Below, in pieces: positions 44,350-52,800 of a stretch of 64,000 nt of DNA. How positions within the stretch are numbered: the stretch's first letter is position 1; each line of letters begins with the position of its first letter. Source of the stretch: Clostridium beijerinckii (GTDB lineage Bacteria; Bacillota; Clostridia; Clostridiales; Clostridiaceae); NCBI RefSeq assembly GCF_036699995.1, contig NZ_CP144906.1, forward strand, positions 1,674,001 to 1,738,000, written 5' to 3'. Made by a program: the position numbers and the translations under genes. The notes under the pieces were generated by a model. That model worked only from the letters and a program-made list of their open reading frames with translations, was not told the DNA's origin and made no database searches.

Positions 44350-45671
44350 TGGCAGATATTAAATGGATTAAATTAGCTACTTGTATGCCTGATGATGAAA
44401 AAATGAAATTAATAGATGCAATGAAAGAAAGGGATACAATTCATTATGTGTGGATAAGAATACTTTTACTAGGTGGAAAGCTTAATGCTAATGGTGAAAT
44501 ATTTTTATCAGAGGGAAAGCCACTTACTAGCAAAATGCTAGCCATATTATTTTCACGACCAATAGATGCCATTAAACTTGCATTAAGAGTCCTATCTAAA
44601 TTTGGAATGATTGAAATAGCTCCTGATAAAGTAATCAGAATTGTAAACTGGGACAAGTATCAAAATATAGAAGGAATGGAAAAAGTTCGTGAGCAAAATA
44701 GAAAAAGAGCTGAGACTCATAGAGAAAAGAAAAAATGGGAGAAGAAGGCTGGTAAAAGTGATGCTCAAGAAAGTTATGAAAGCGGAGTTTTAGAAGAAAG
44801 CATAACTTTGGATGAAAATGAGGAACTAGAAGAAACTAATGATTTAGAACAAAAGAAAAATTCATCAGAGGAGAATTATGCTCCAGAAGAAAATACACCA
44901 TTAGCGAATTTAGAAACTAGTGAAGAAGCTTCTACAAATACTGATATTAATAATAAAACTAATATTGCCACTAACGAAGCAGCTAGTTATATCAATGCAG
45001 AAAGTGCTAATAATAATGAACATATAAGTAATAACATTGTAGAAACTGATAATAATAATTGTACTGTTACTAAAAATACTAGTAACGTTACTCAAAACAA
45101 AAGTAACGTTACAGTAACGCAACAGAATAAGATAGAGAATAAGAAAAAGAATAAGAAGGAGAAAAAAGAGATAGATAAAGATAGGAATACAGAAAGTAAA
45201 AAGAATACTTATGACATGAATAATAAAAACTTAGATTGTGATGAAGCAGTAAGTCAACATAATCTATTTGATGATAATAATACTAAAAATGGATCGGTAG
45301 AAGAGGTGGATATAAATTCTAAGGCAATGGAGCTTATGCAGTATCATGAAAAAATAACAGGAAAGCCAGGAGGATGCGACTATGTTGCACTTAGATCAGC
45401 TATTGATATTCATGGAGAAAAGTTGGTTAAGATGGCTATGGATGTTGGCTTTGAGAAAAATTGTCCTGACATAAAGTATGCAATTGGGGTATTAAAAAAC
45501 TGGAGGAGAGATGGGTATCCAGATGATCATATGGAGGTGAAGAAAAATGGGGTTAGAAGCACTGGAAAGAGTAACACATCAGATAAAAATGAATTTGCAG
45601 GATTCAAGCCAAAGGAACCGCGAAAGCTTACAGAAGCTGAACGAAAGAGGATTGAAGCAAAACTCATATAG
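44349..45671 (+). CDS. Phage replisome organiser (DnaD-like)
   Basis: 440 residues. The N-terminal ~120 form the replisome-organiser winged helix (IKWIKLATCMPDDEKMKLID, then LLLGGKLNANGEIFLSEGKP). The middle (about 130-300) is an asparagine-, glutamate- and lysine-rich linker. The C-terminal region has the DnaD/DnaB_2 element (YHEKITGKPGGCDYVALR, then AIGVLKNWRRDGYP) and the conserved tail FKPKEPRKLTEAERKRI. It binds the element's origin and recruits the DnaC-like loader encoded next; the last 125 bases overlap that gene in another frame. The Asn-rich linker carries many AAT codons and could include the origin. Confidence 0.85.
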   Translation: MADIKWIKLATCMPDDEKMKLIDAMKERDTIHYVWIRILLLGGKLNANGEIFLSEGKPLTSKMLAILFSRPIDAIKLALRVLSKFGMIEIAPDKVIRIVNWDKYQNIEGMEKVREQNRKRAETHREKKKWEKKAGKSDAQESYESGVLEESITLDENEELEETNDLEQKKNSSEENYAPEENTPLANLETSEEASTNTDINNKTNIATNEAASYINAESANNNEHISNNIVETDNNNCTVTKNTSNVTQNKSNVTVTQQNKIENKKKNKKEKKEIDKDRNTESKKNTYDMNNKNLDCDEAVSQHNLFDDNNTKNGSVEEVDINSKAMELMQYHEKITGKPGGCDYVALRSAIDIHGEKLVKMAMDVGFEKNCPDIKYAIGVLKNWRRDGYPDDHMEVKKNGVRSTGKSNTSDKNEFAGFKPKEPRKLTEAERKRIEAKLI

Positions 45672-46285
45672 GTGTGACAAATGCTCAGACACAGGATGGA
45701 TACTTATTAAGCAGGAGCATATGCAACCTCTTGCTGTAGCCTGTGAATGCAGGAAAATAGAAAAGCTAAAAAGTGAGTGGAAGTATTCAGGAATCAATGT
45801 TGAACAAAGTAAACTTACTTTTTCTAGTTTTGAAGTTTGGAATGAAGCGTCAAGTAGAATTAAGGATGCTGCTGCAGCTTATTGTACTGAGTTTGATGAA
45901 ATTAGAAACAATAGGCGCAATAGCATTTTATTATGCGGTCAGGTTGGCAGCGGTAAAACGCACTGCAGTATTGCTGTTGCATTAAACTTTTTAAAACAAA
46001 GGATTAAAGTAGTGTACATGCCTTATCGTGATGTGATCACAAAGATAAAACAAAATATGATTGATGAAGAATATTATACTAGGACCATTTCAAAGTATCA
46101 ATTATGTGAGGTATTACTTATTGATGATCTCTTCAAGGGAAAAATCAATGAAACAGATGTAAACATAATGTTTGAAATCATTAATTACAGGTATCTTAAT
46201 TTCCTGCCTATTATAGTCAGCAGTGAATTTTCTATTGATAGATTATTAGCATTTGATGAAGGGGTAGCTTCAAGAATATATGAAA
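45547..46285 (+). CDS. DnaC-like helicase loader, exon 1 (gene split by group II intron)
   Basis: The first 246 codons plus one base of a 266-residue AAA+ loader. It has a zinc-ribbon (CDKCSDTGW, then ACECRK), Walker A CGQVGSGKTH, and Walker B EVLLIDDLFKG. It loads the replicative helicase with the upstream organiser. The start ATG has GGAGGTGAA 8 bases upstream, inside the previous gene. Read without splicing, the protein would end ESVTCCYLKRIA. Joining base 46285 to 48930 gives IYEMSKDYVVEIEKDI, which is the usual ending of this family. So the intron must splice for a normal product. Confidence 0.88.
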
Positions 46286-48929
46286 GTGTGACTTGTTGCT
46301 ATTTGAAAAGAATAGCCTAGTTTAGCTAATAAAATTTAGTGAATTAGAACTGTTATTGCGATAGGTGGAATGATAGGGCAACGCCTTGAAACGCCTACAT
46401 TAATACTCCGAATAGCGTTTAATAAAGTAAATTATTAAGGGTTATAAGCTCGGTGAAGTCGGCTGAGAGTACACCCTAACAAGTAATGTTGAGGAATAGC
46501 GAACTAGAGGTAGTCGAGTGTATGATAGGTCGGGTGTCTATAAAATATCTATGGTTAGGATGTCCCAAAGGGACTGGCGAAATCGGGAATGTACGGGTCT
46601 AAAATATTAGTGTTCAGAAATGGGCATGACACAGATGTGTCGTAAATGTGGATTAGTAAAATTTTTCGTTATGAAAGTCCATATAGTGTTAAAGGCACTA
46701 TCAAATTTACAGGCTTAAACTGATGACCTACGGATATCTGTAAAGATAGTAATAACGGAACAAGGAAAGCTTAGAATATGGAGGTTTTACTGCCAATGAA
46801 GTATTGATAAGGAAAACAGTAAAGTATAACTTATCTTAATCTAAGCGAGAGTGGTGGCATGAAGCAAGGAACATTTTTGTAATGGAAACGGAGCGATAGC
46901 CACTAGACAATTGTTATTTGATAATTAAATACTGAATGATTTCAAGGTTCGAGTAAGACTAAGAGATATGAAGCTGAATTTGTATTTATACAAAGGAGGA
47001 AGCAATAGACTTGGGGGAAAGCTTTAAATTAGAGAAAAGACAATCACTAAGAAATAATGAATATTACACAATGCAAAGTATATTTGATAAATTATACGGA
47101 AAATCAACTGAAGGATTTATTTAATAATCTAATGCAATATGTAACTTCAAGGAATAACATTTTATTAGCATACAGAAATATTAAGAATAATAAAGGTTCT
47201 ACAACTTGTGGAACTGATAAACTTGATATAAGTTTTTTCAAAGATATGACAACAGAGAAATTTGTTAAGCGTATTCAAAATAAATTAGCTAACTATACTC
47301 CGGAAAGTGTAAGAAGAGTTGAAATTCCTAAGCCAAATGGTAAAACTAGACCGCTAGGAATTCCTTGTATTGAAGATAGAATAATTCAACAATGTATTAA
47401 ACAAATTTTAGAACCAATATGTGAAGCTAAATTTTATAAACATAGTTACGGTTTCAGACCGAATAGGTCAACTGAACATGCCATTGCGAGAAGCATGCAT
47501 TTGATGAATAATGCTCATCTACATTATGTAGTGGACATAGATATCAAAGGTTTCTTTGATAATGTTAGTCACAGCAAACTTAAAAAACAAATATGGAATT
47601 TAGGCATTCAAGATAAAAACTTGATTAGTATAATTGGGAAGATATTAAAATCAGAAATACAAGGCATTGGAATACCTAATAAGGGAACTCCTCAAGGAGG
47701 GATAATTAGTCCTTTATTATCCAATATTGCTCTTAATGAATTGGATTGGTGGATAAGTTCCCAATGGGAAACATTTAAAACAAATTATAAATATAGTGCT
47801 AAATCACACAAATATAGAGCAATTAAAAAAGGTGATTTAAAAGAAATATGGTTAGTAAGATATGCGGATGATTTTAAAATATTCTGTAGAGATTATAAAA
47901 CTGCATTTAAAATATTTAGAGCAACAAAGATGTGGCTAAAAGAAAGATTAGACCTAGATATAAGTACAGAAAAATCAAAAGTAACCAATCTTAGAAAAAA
48001 TTACACTGAATATTTAGGTTTCAAATTAATGGTTAAACCCAAACATAATAAATATGTATGCCAAAGCAGAATGTGTAATAAAGCTAAAAAGATTACTATA
48101 AACAAGCTTAAAAATCAAATAAAAGAAATTCAAAAGCATGGGAATAGTAAGGAAGTATTAAAGTTAAATTCAATGATATTAGGGATGCATAATTATTATA
48201 AGTGTGCAACAAAGATAACATATGATTTCAGAGAAATAAATTTCTTAGTTACAAAAACCTTAGAAATACGCTTAAAGCCATGGATATCAAATAAACCGCA
48301 ATTTACCGAAACATATAAACGCTTATATGGAAATTACAAAGGTAAGATAAGAACAATTAATGGTATTACCATGTTTCCTATTTATGGTTGCAAAACAAGC
48401 AATGCAATGCATTTACATCGAGATATATGTAATTATACAAAACCTGGCAGAAATAAAATCCATCAAAATCTTAGGGGGTACAAACATCTAATTGATTACC
48501 TACTAAGAACAGCAAATGATGATAATACTGCTGAACTTAATGATAATAGAATATCTTTAATTGCTGGGCAACAAGGTAAATGTTATGTAACAGGATTGGA
48601 TTTAGAAATAGGCAATATGGAATGTCACCACAAAAAACAGAAATGTGATGGTGGTACTGATGAATATAAAAATTTAGTTTGGATATGTGGCGAAGCCCAT
48701 AAGATTGTACATTGTACTAAATTAGATACCATTAAAAATTATCTAGGTTTGTTGACCCTTGATAAACAAGGGATGAATCGTGTTAATTCTTTAAGAAAGT
48801 TAGTAGGAAATTCAGTTATTTAATTAAATATAATAAATTGTTGGAACGCCGTATGAGCTCGAAAGACTCACGTACGGTGTGAAGCAGGGGAAAAGATGGA
48901 GACTACATCAAAATCTTACCTATTGCTAT
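46286..48929 (+). mobile_element. Group II intron inserted in the helicase-loader gene
   Basis: A 2644-base intron starts GTGTG, the group II 5' consensus, and ends CTATTGCTAT. It encodes its maturase at 47057-48823. Domain V is at 48847-48879 (arms CGCCGTATGAG and CTCACGTACGGTG around a GAAA loop) and domain VI at 48882-48929, with a bulged A near the end. TTTCGT at 46664-46669 could pair with ATGAAA at the exon 1 end as EBS1-IBS1. It lies in the sense orientation, so splicing repairs the host gene. Confidence 0.9.
47057..48823 (+). CDS. ltrA: Group II intron reverse transcriptase/maturase
   Basis: 588 residues. The RT domain has FVKRIQNKLANYTPES, IPKPNGKTRPLGIPC, HSYGFRPNRSTEHAI, VVDIDIKGFFDNV, GTPQGGIISPLLSNI and YADD at 269-272. 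A maturase X domain follows (about 370-470), and a C-terminal HNH endonuclease (CYVTG, then ECHHKKQKCDGGTDEYKNLVWIC, given in parts). It promotes splicing and retrohoming of its own intron. All motifs are intact, so it is likely active. The ATG at 47057 has only a weak ribosome site. Confidence 0.95.
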   Translation: MNITQCKVYLINYTENQLKDLFNNLMQYVTSRNNILLAYRNIKNNKGSTTCGTDKLDISFFKDMTTEKFVKRIQNKLANYTPESVRRVEIPKPNGKTRPLGIPCIEDRIIQQCIKQILEPICEAKFYKHSYGFRPNRSTEHAIARSMHLMNNAHLHYVVDIDIKGFFDNVSHSKLKKQIWNLGIQDKNLISIIGKILKSEIQGIGIPNKGTPQGGIISPLLSNIALNELDWWISSQWETFKTNYKYSAKSHKYRAIKKGDLKEIWLVRYADDFKIFCRDYKTAFKIFRATKMWLKERLDLDISTEKSKVTNLRKNYTEYLGFKLMVKPKHNKYVCQSRMCNKAKKITINKLKNQIKEIQKHGNSKEVLKLNSMILGMHNYYKCATKITYDFREINFLVTKTLEIRLKPWISNKPQFTETYKRLYGNYKGKIRTINGITMFPIYGCKTSNAMHLHRDICNYTKPGRNKIHQNLRGYKHLIDYLLRTANDDNTAELNDNRISLIAGQQGKCYVTGLDLEIGNMECHHKKQKCDGGTDEYKNLVWICGEAHKIVHCTKLDTIKNYLGLLTLDKQGMNRVNSLRKLVGNSVI

Positions 48930-48991
48930 TGTCAAAAGATTATGTGGTAGAAATTGAGAAGGATATTAGGAATAATTATAGACTTAAGTAA
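48930..48991 (+). CDS. DnaC-like helicase loader, exon 2
   Basis: The last 20 codons (first one completed from exon 1): M-SKDYVVEIEKDIRNNYRLK then TAA. On its own it has no start or ribosome site. Its perfect family-type sequence directly after the intron end is what fixes the intron's 3' boundary. The CTTAAG of repeat element copy C overlaps its last codons. Confidence 0.85.
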
Positions 48992-49134
48992 GAGCGCAAA
49001 AAGTGAGAGTCCAAATTTTATATTTGGTTACTCGAACTTTCTCTGTGAGCTTTCATATTTGGCTGCTCGCACTTACTCCTATGAACGAATGTGAGTAGGA
49101 GTTTCCTTGATTGTGCCTAAGCTAGGTTATGAAA
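48983..49134 (-). repeat. Branched hairpin element (copy C, inverted)
   Basis: Read on the minus strand it starts near AGCTTAGG, then GGAAACTCCTACTCAC, ATTCGTTC and ATAGGAGTAAG, followed by two CCAAAT/ATTTGG hairpins and CTCTCAC, and ends CTTAAG. This is the same order as copies A and B. The CTTAAG end overlaps the last codons of the helicase-loader gene. Confidence 0.65.
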
Positions 49135-49224
49135 ATATGATTTTAGAAAAGAAAATAGAGATATTAGAAGAAAAGATAAGAGTAATTCAATGCAAGAAAT
49201 AATTTATATGAGGAGAATGTAAAA

Positions 49225-49467
49225 ATGAAATCATCAGGAATAGTAAGAAATCTTGATAATTTGGGAAGGGTTGTAATACCAAAGGAAATAAGAAAAGTGT
49301 TAGGTATTAATGAAGGAGATCCAATCGAAATAGCTAAGGTTAACAATGATATAGTTTTAAGGAAATATAGTAAAGGATGCATCTTTTGTGGAAGTGATAA
49401 AGATATAAGTGAATTTAATAATGTGCTTGTTTGTAGTGGCTGCAGAAAGACTTTAGGACAGAATTAG
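49225..49467 (+). CDS. AbrB/SpoVT-type regulator with zinc-ribbon tail
   Basis: 80 residues. The swapped-hairpin DNA-binding domain is SGIVRNLDNLGRVVIPKEIR, then LGINEGDPIEI. The tail has two CxxC pairs (CIFCGS and CSGC), probably binding zinc. Dimeric AbrB proteins bind AT-rich DNA and repress growth-phase or phage genes. AGGAG precedes the ATG. It is one base away from the next gene. Confidence 0.9.
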   Translation: MKSSGIVRNLDNLGRVVIPKEIRKVLGINEGDPIEIAKVNNDIVLRKYSKGCIFCGSDKDISEFNNVLVCSGCRKTLGQN

Positions 49468-49468
49468 A

Positions 49469-49861
49469 ATGAACAGACCGAAAGATTTACCAAATCGTCT
49501 GGAATGTGCATATTGTAAAAGGAATTATAAACATGGTGGGGAATGCCAAGGAAAAAGTATTAACAGAAATGAAGATGGATGTCTTTATTTTAGTATGAAT
49601 GAAAAAGGTTGTATAAGAAATTTAGATCAAAGTATACCTTTTAATCTATATAGTGATATTCCACCAGTTGGTATGTGGAGAGATGGATGGGCTATATATA
49701 ATCAAGATACTCAGATCAGAATAAATAAGATATATGCTTTAGGCTGGAATGAAAGAAAAGGTTTGTTGTATGTTAAATGTAACTTTGATTATTTTATTAA
49801 TGAGTTTAGTGAGAATTATAAAAAAGAAGCTAATAAGCCAAACCTAAAGGTCATTAAATAA
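49469..49861 (+). CDS. Hypothetical Cys-rich protein
   Basis: 130 residues. The N-terminal half has six Cys in a CAYCKRNYKHGGECQGKS, CLYFS, CIRN pattern that could bind metal; the rest (PPVGMWRDGWAIYNQDTQIRI, in parts, then ALGWNERKGLLYVKC) is not recognised. It begins directly after the AbrB gene, so it is translated from the same message. No known family assigned. Confidence 0.6.
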   Translation: MNRPKDLPNRLECAYCKRNYKHGGECQGKSINRNEDGCLYFSMNEKGCIRNLDQSIPFNLYSDIPPVGMWRDGWAIYNQDTQIRINKIYALGWNERKGLLYVKCNFDYFINEFSENYKKEANKPNLKVIK

Positions 49862-49934
49862 GTTAATATGAAATGAATATTTTATATTATAGAAGTATTA
49901 AAAAGATAAAATTCTGAGAAAAGGAGATAAACAA

Positions 49935-50687
49935 ATGGATAGTTTACGAATTTTTAAAGATGAACGCTTTGGAGAAATAAGATGGTTAAAAATTAATAAT
50001 AAAGATTATGCTGTTGGAATTGATATAGCAAAAGCTTTAGGGTATAAAAATCCAAGAGCTGCACTTTTAAGACATTGTAGGGGTGTCGTGAAACACGACA
50101 TAGGGGTAGTAACAGGAAAAAGGAAAGATGGAACGGATGCTATCCAAAATGTAGAAATGAGTGTAATTCCGGAAGGGGATGTATACCGCCTAACTGCAAA
50201 ATCCGAATTGCCAGGTGCAGAGAAATTTGAAGCATGGATCTTTGATGAGGTATTGCCTAGCATACGAAAAACAGGAATGTATGCTACAGATGAATTATTA
50301 GATAATCCCGATTTACTTATTGCTGCAGCGACTAAGTTAAAAGAAGAGAGAAAAGCAAGGCTGGAAGCCGAAAATAAGGTAAAGCTATTAGAGCCTAAAG
50401 GACAATTTTATGATGATGTCGCAGGCTCTAAAGATGCAATTGAAATGGGACATGTTGCAAAAGTTCTTGGCATTAAAAGAATGGGAAGAAATAGGCTGTT
50501 TTCTTTACTTAGAGATAAAAAAGTTTTGGATAAAAATAATATTCCATATCAACATTATGTTGACTTAGGGTACTTCAGAGTGTTGGAGCAAAAATATTCA
50601 GTGCCTAGTGGAGAGACTAAAATCAATATAAAAACAATGGTATTTCAAAAGGGTATAGATTTTATATTGAGAAAAATTAGAGAATAA
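49935..50687 (+). CDS. Phage antirepressor (Bro-N plus KilAC)
   Basis: 250 residues. The N-terminal Bro domain has FGEIRWLKINNKDYAVGID, then IAKALGYKNPRAALLRHC and VYRLTAKSELPGAEKFEAW; the C-terminal KilAC domain has HVAKVLGIKRMGRNRLFSLL. Such proteins bind DNA or repressors and promote phage induction. AAAAGGAG precedes the ATG. A terminator follows. Confidence 0.92.
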   Translation: MDSLRIFKDERFGEIRWLKINNKDYAVGIDIAKALGYKNPRAALLRHCRGVVKHDIGVVTGKRKDGTDAIQNVEMSVIPEGDVYRLTAKSELPGAEKFEAWIFDEVLPSIRKTGMYATDELLDNPDLLIAAATKLKEERKARLEAENKVKLLEPKGQFYDDVAGSKDAIEMGHVAKVLGIKRMGRNRLFSLLRDKKVLDKNNIPYQHYVDLGYFRVLEQKYSVPSGETKINIKTMVFQKGIDFILRKIRE

Positions 50688-50720
50688 TAAGTTATATATC
50701 TTATGAGGATGGTATATGAA

Positions 50721-50762
50721 AAAATGGAGTTTTATCCTTGCAACAGGACAAAACTCCATTTT
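50721..50762. terminator. Convergent terminator after the antirepressor
   Basis: Perfect 13-bp stem AAAATGGAGTTTT / AAAACTCCATTTT flanked by A and T runs, serving the antirepressor (plus) and the DUF2922 gene (minus). Confidence 0.85.
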
Positions 50763-50772
50763 TATTAAAAGA

Positions 50773-50991
50773 CTAAGCTACATCAAATTTAGTAACTTGT
50801 CTTTGAGTAACTTGAGCACCAGATTTCTTAACTAAATCACCAGAATTAGTTTTGAAAACATTCTTAGCAATCACAGTATCCATAAGTGCGTTAACCTCAT
50901 CTTTTGTAAGAGTAGGTTTAACTCCAGAAACACTTAAAGTACTTTTTTCGCCAGCCACAGTTAAAAAAGTCATAGATAAAGAATATTCCAT
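50773..50991 (-). CDS. DUF2922-family small protein
   Basis: 72 residues (MEYSLSMTFLTVAGEKSTLS...). The pattern with VSGVKPTLTKDEVNALMDTVI and IAKNVFKTNSGDLV matches DUF2922, found in Firmicutes next to DUF1659 and YvrJ genes. Function unknown. Here it lies 108 bases after its usual partner, separated by repeat copy D. Confidence 0.85.
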   Translation of the reverse strand: MEYSLSMTFLTVAGEKSTLSVSGVKPTLTKDEVNALMDTVIAKNVFKTNSGDLVKKSGAQVTQRQVTKFDVA

Positions 50992-51030
50992 TTAATTCAC
51001 CACCTTTCTGTTTAGATAAGAGTTAAGGAA

Positions 51031-51104
51031 AGGAAACTCCTACTCCTAGCGTCGTAGGAGTAAGCGATTCGCACAAAGGACAAGCTTTTGGCTCTCTGCT
51101 TAAG
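51031..51104 (+). repeat. Branched hairpin element (copy D)
   Basis: It begins GGAAACTCC, then an 8-bp stem TACTCCTA/TAGGAGTA (51041-51048 with 51055-51062), TAAGCGATTCGCAC, an AAAG...CTTT stem, GGCTCTCTG and CTTAAG (51099-51104). The stem sequence differs from copies A and B (ACTCA/TGAGT) but pairs perfectly. The final CTTAAG contains the stop codon of the DUF1659 gene (minus strand TAA). Confidence 0.7.
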
Positions 51105-51324
51105 CATTTGCTAAACTAGAAGATTCATTGATAAAGTAATCTCTAGTGTTAGCTTCCATAACACCTTTAATTGCATCTGCAACAGCATATACATTATCAG
51201 GTGTAGCATCTGTTTTTATACCTGAGAAAGTTTTCTTGGTATAAATTGGGTCTCCTGCTTTGTCTAAAGCTTTTTGAACCTCGATACTAAGAGAAACTGA
51301 GTCGATAGTTTTAGTTACAGCCAT
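51100..51324 (-). CDS. DUF1659-family small protein
   Basis: 74 residues from the ATG at 51324 (MAVTKTIDSVSLSIEV...), with GGAGGT 7 bases upstream. The pattern TKKTFSGIKTDATPDNVYAVADAI is typical of DUF1659. Function unknown; the family nearly always pairs with DUF2922. Its stop codon lies inside the CTTAAG end of repeat copy D, so the repeat insertion may have set its C-terminus (SSLANA). Confidence 0.85.
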   Translation of the reverse strand: MAVTKTIDSVSLSIEVQKALDKAGDPIYTKKTFSGIKTDATPDNVYAVADAIKGVMEANTRDYFINESSSLANA

Positions 51325-51453
51325 AGTTTTAACCTCCTTCATTTTGTTTTCATAAAGGATATATGTCTAAATTTTTCGTATTACATAAATAGATGAAAAT
51401 TATTTGTTTTTTTATGAACAAAAGAACAAAAACAGATTAAAGATATTGAAAGG

Positions 51454-52158
51454 ATGAATATGAAAAGTGAATGTTACATCGAAGGACAAATTAGTATATT
51501 TGATTTGCCTGCTATAGAAGTTATAGAACCCAAGAAAATTATTATTAAAGAAGAAACTAAAGGAGTGGATAAGTTTTATGCAATCACTAGATTATATTCA
51601 CAAAGTTGTAGCAGAATAGTTAAGATACTGAGTGGCGCATTGTTAGTTGAATTAGACGATAAAACTTTGTATTTTAATGCAAGTGGCATAAATGAGTTTT
51701 GTCTACCTAAAGATGTGGGAATTATGCCTGGAGAAGAAATACTTATTGTGAATAGTGATAAGAAAATAAATGAAACACAAAAACAAAAGTTAGAAGATCT
51801 TAAGCCTAAGAAATATATCAAAAGAAAAGGTGATGCTAATTTAATAATACCTGGAGAAAAAACTATAGTGATAAATCCAAAAGGATGGATATTGGAATAT
51901 ATACAGAAACCTAAATTCAAAGAAAACGAAATTTTTGAAACAGAAAATCATTCTATAAATAAAGTTATCGAAGAAAATATAAGAGAATCAGATATAGATT
52001 ATAAAGTTGGAAATAAAGTTTACATTGAGTATCATGGAATCAAATCAATAGGAAAAATAGTTAGAATATATAATAATGGAGAAACCTTAAATGTAGTTTG
52101 GCATGGTAAAGGTAAACAAACTGCTTTTTATTATAAGAATGTTGAATTAGTAGAATAA
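51454..52158 (+). CDS. Hypothetical protein with a C-terminal small beta-barrel
   Basis: About 234 residues. The start resembles plasmid/phage proteins (ECYIEGQISIFDLPAIEVIEP). The C-terminal ~55 residues (YKVGNKVYIEYHGIKSIGKI, then NGETLNVVWHGKGKQTAFYY) look like an SH3-like or agenet-type barrel. The middle includes EEILIVNSDKKINETQKQK. No family assigned. AAAGG precedes two close in-frame ATG codons (51454 and 51460). Confidence 0.6.
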   Translation: MNMKSECYIEGQISIFDLPAIEVIEPKKIIIKEETKGVDKFYAITRLYSQSCSRIVKILSGALLVELDDKTLYFNASGINEFCLPKDVGIMPGEEILIVNSDKKINETQKQKLEDLKPKKYIKRKGDANLIIPGEKTIVINPKGWILEYIQKPKFKENEIFETENHSINKVIEENIRESDIDYKVGNKVYIEYHGIKSIGKIVRIYNNGETLNVVWHGKGKQTAFYYKNVELVE

Positions 52159-52256
52159 AAGCTATAAGCAGGTTAGAAAATCTTTATATATGATTATAAA
52201 ATTGCAAATAAGGCAAGTATTAAAATAAAAAGATTTTGGAGGCAGTTAGGGCTTAT

Positions 52257-52433
52257 ATGATAAATGATTTATATAATTTAACATTAGTCTTATTACGTGG
52301 ATGTATAGTTACTGTGGTAGTCACAGCAGTATATATAGTGGGAATAATAAAGTACACAAAAAAGTATAGAGTTCCTGCTGTAGAAGTAGAGAATATAAAA
52401 ATTAATAATATGACTAGCAAAGAAAATATTTAG
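52257..52433 (+). CDS. Small membrane protein
   Basis: 58 residues with one membrane helix (LVLLRGCIVTVVVTAVYIVG) and a short cytoplasmic tail. It starts at ATG 52257; GGAGG lies 14 bases upstream, a rather long gap, and an in-frame TTG at 52236 is an alternative. It could be a holin-like or regulatory membrane peptide; not recognised. Confidence 0.5.
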   Translation: MINDLYNLTLVLLRGCIVTVVVTAVYIVGIIKYTKKYRVPAVEVENIKINNMTSKENI

Positions 52434-52441
52434 GTGATTTA

Positions 52442-52475
52442 AAATGTAGCAGCATAAATAATTGTTGCTACATTT
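52442..52475 (+). terminator. Terminator after the small membrane protein
   Basis: Perfect 10-bp stem AAATGTAGCA / TGCTACATTT followed by ATTTTTTTG. Confidence 0.85.
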
Positions 52476-52800
52476 ATTTTTTTGTATAAGTAGATAATTA
52501 TTCCATACGTGAAAAAATTGGATTATAATGGATTATATAGTCTAACAAATATTGAGAAAATTTTATTCTGTTTATAATGGGAACTGTGCGCCTTGTTTCT
52601 GAGCAATCAGTATAGAAATATATAATAAAATGAGACTACTAGTGAAGATTTTTTTAGTAGAACTAATCATTTTTATTGAGCTTAACAAATGGGCTGGCAG
52701 AAACTTGATGTGTGGCTCTTTGGATTATGCTCATCCAATAAATTTACTGAGAGAAGAATTGAAGCACATAGATTAATTGGGTTTTATAAAGTGAGGTGGT
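52476..52800. other. Intergenic with a coding-like fragment
   Basis: Around 52674-52774 a frame without a start reads ELNKWAGRNLMCGSLDYAHP, then NLLREELKHID and stops. It looks like the 3' end of a lost gene. The rest has no feature. Confidence 0.4.

Noticed and set aside
49151..49201. Tiny frame MILEKKIEILEEKI before the AbrB gene
   Set aside because: Only about 20 codons, no clear ribosome site; perhaps the tail of a gene cut by repeat copy C, but not supportable.
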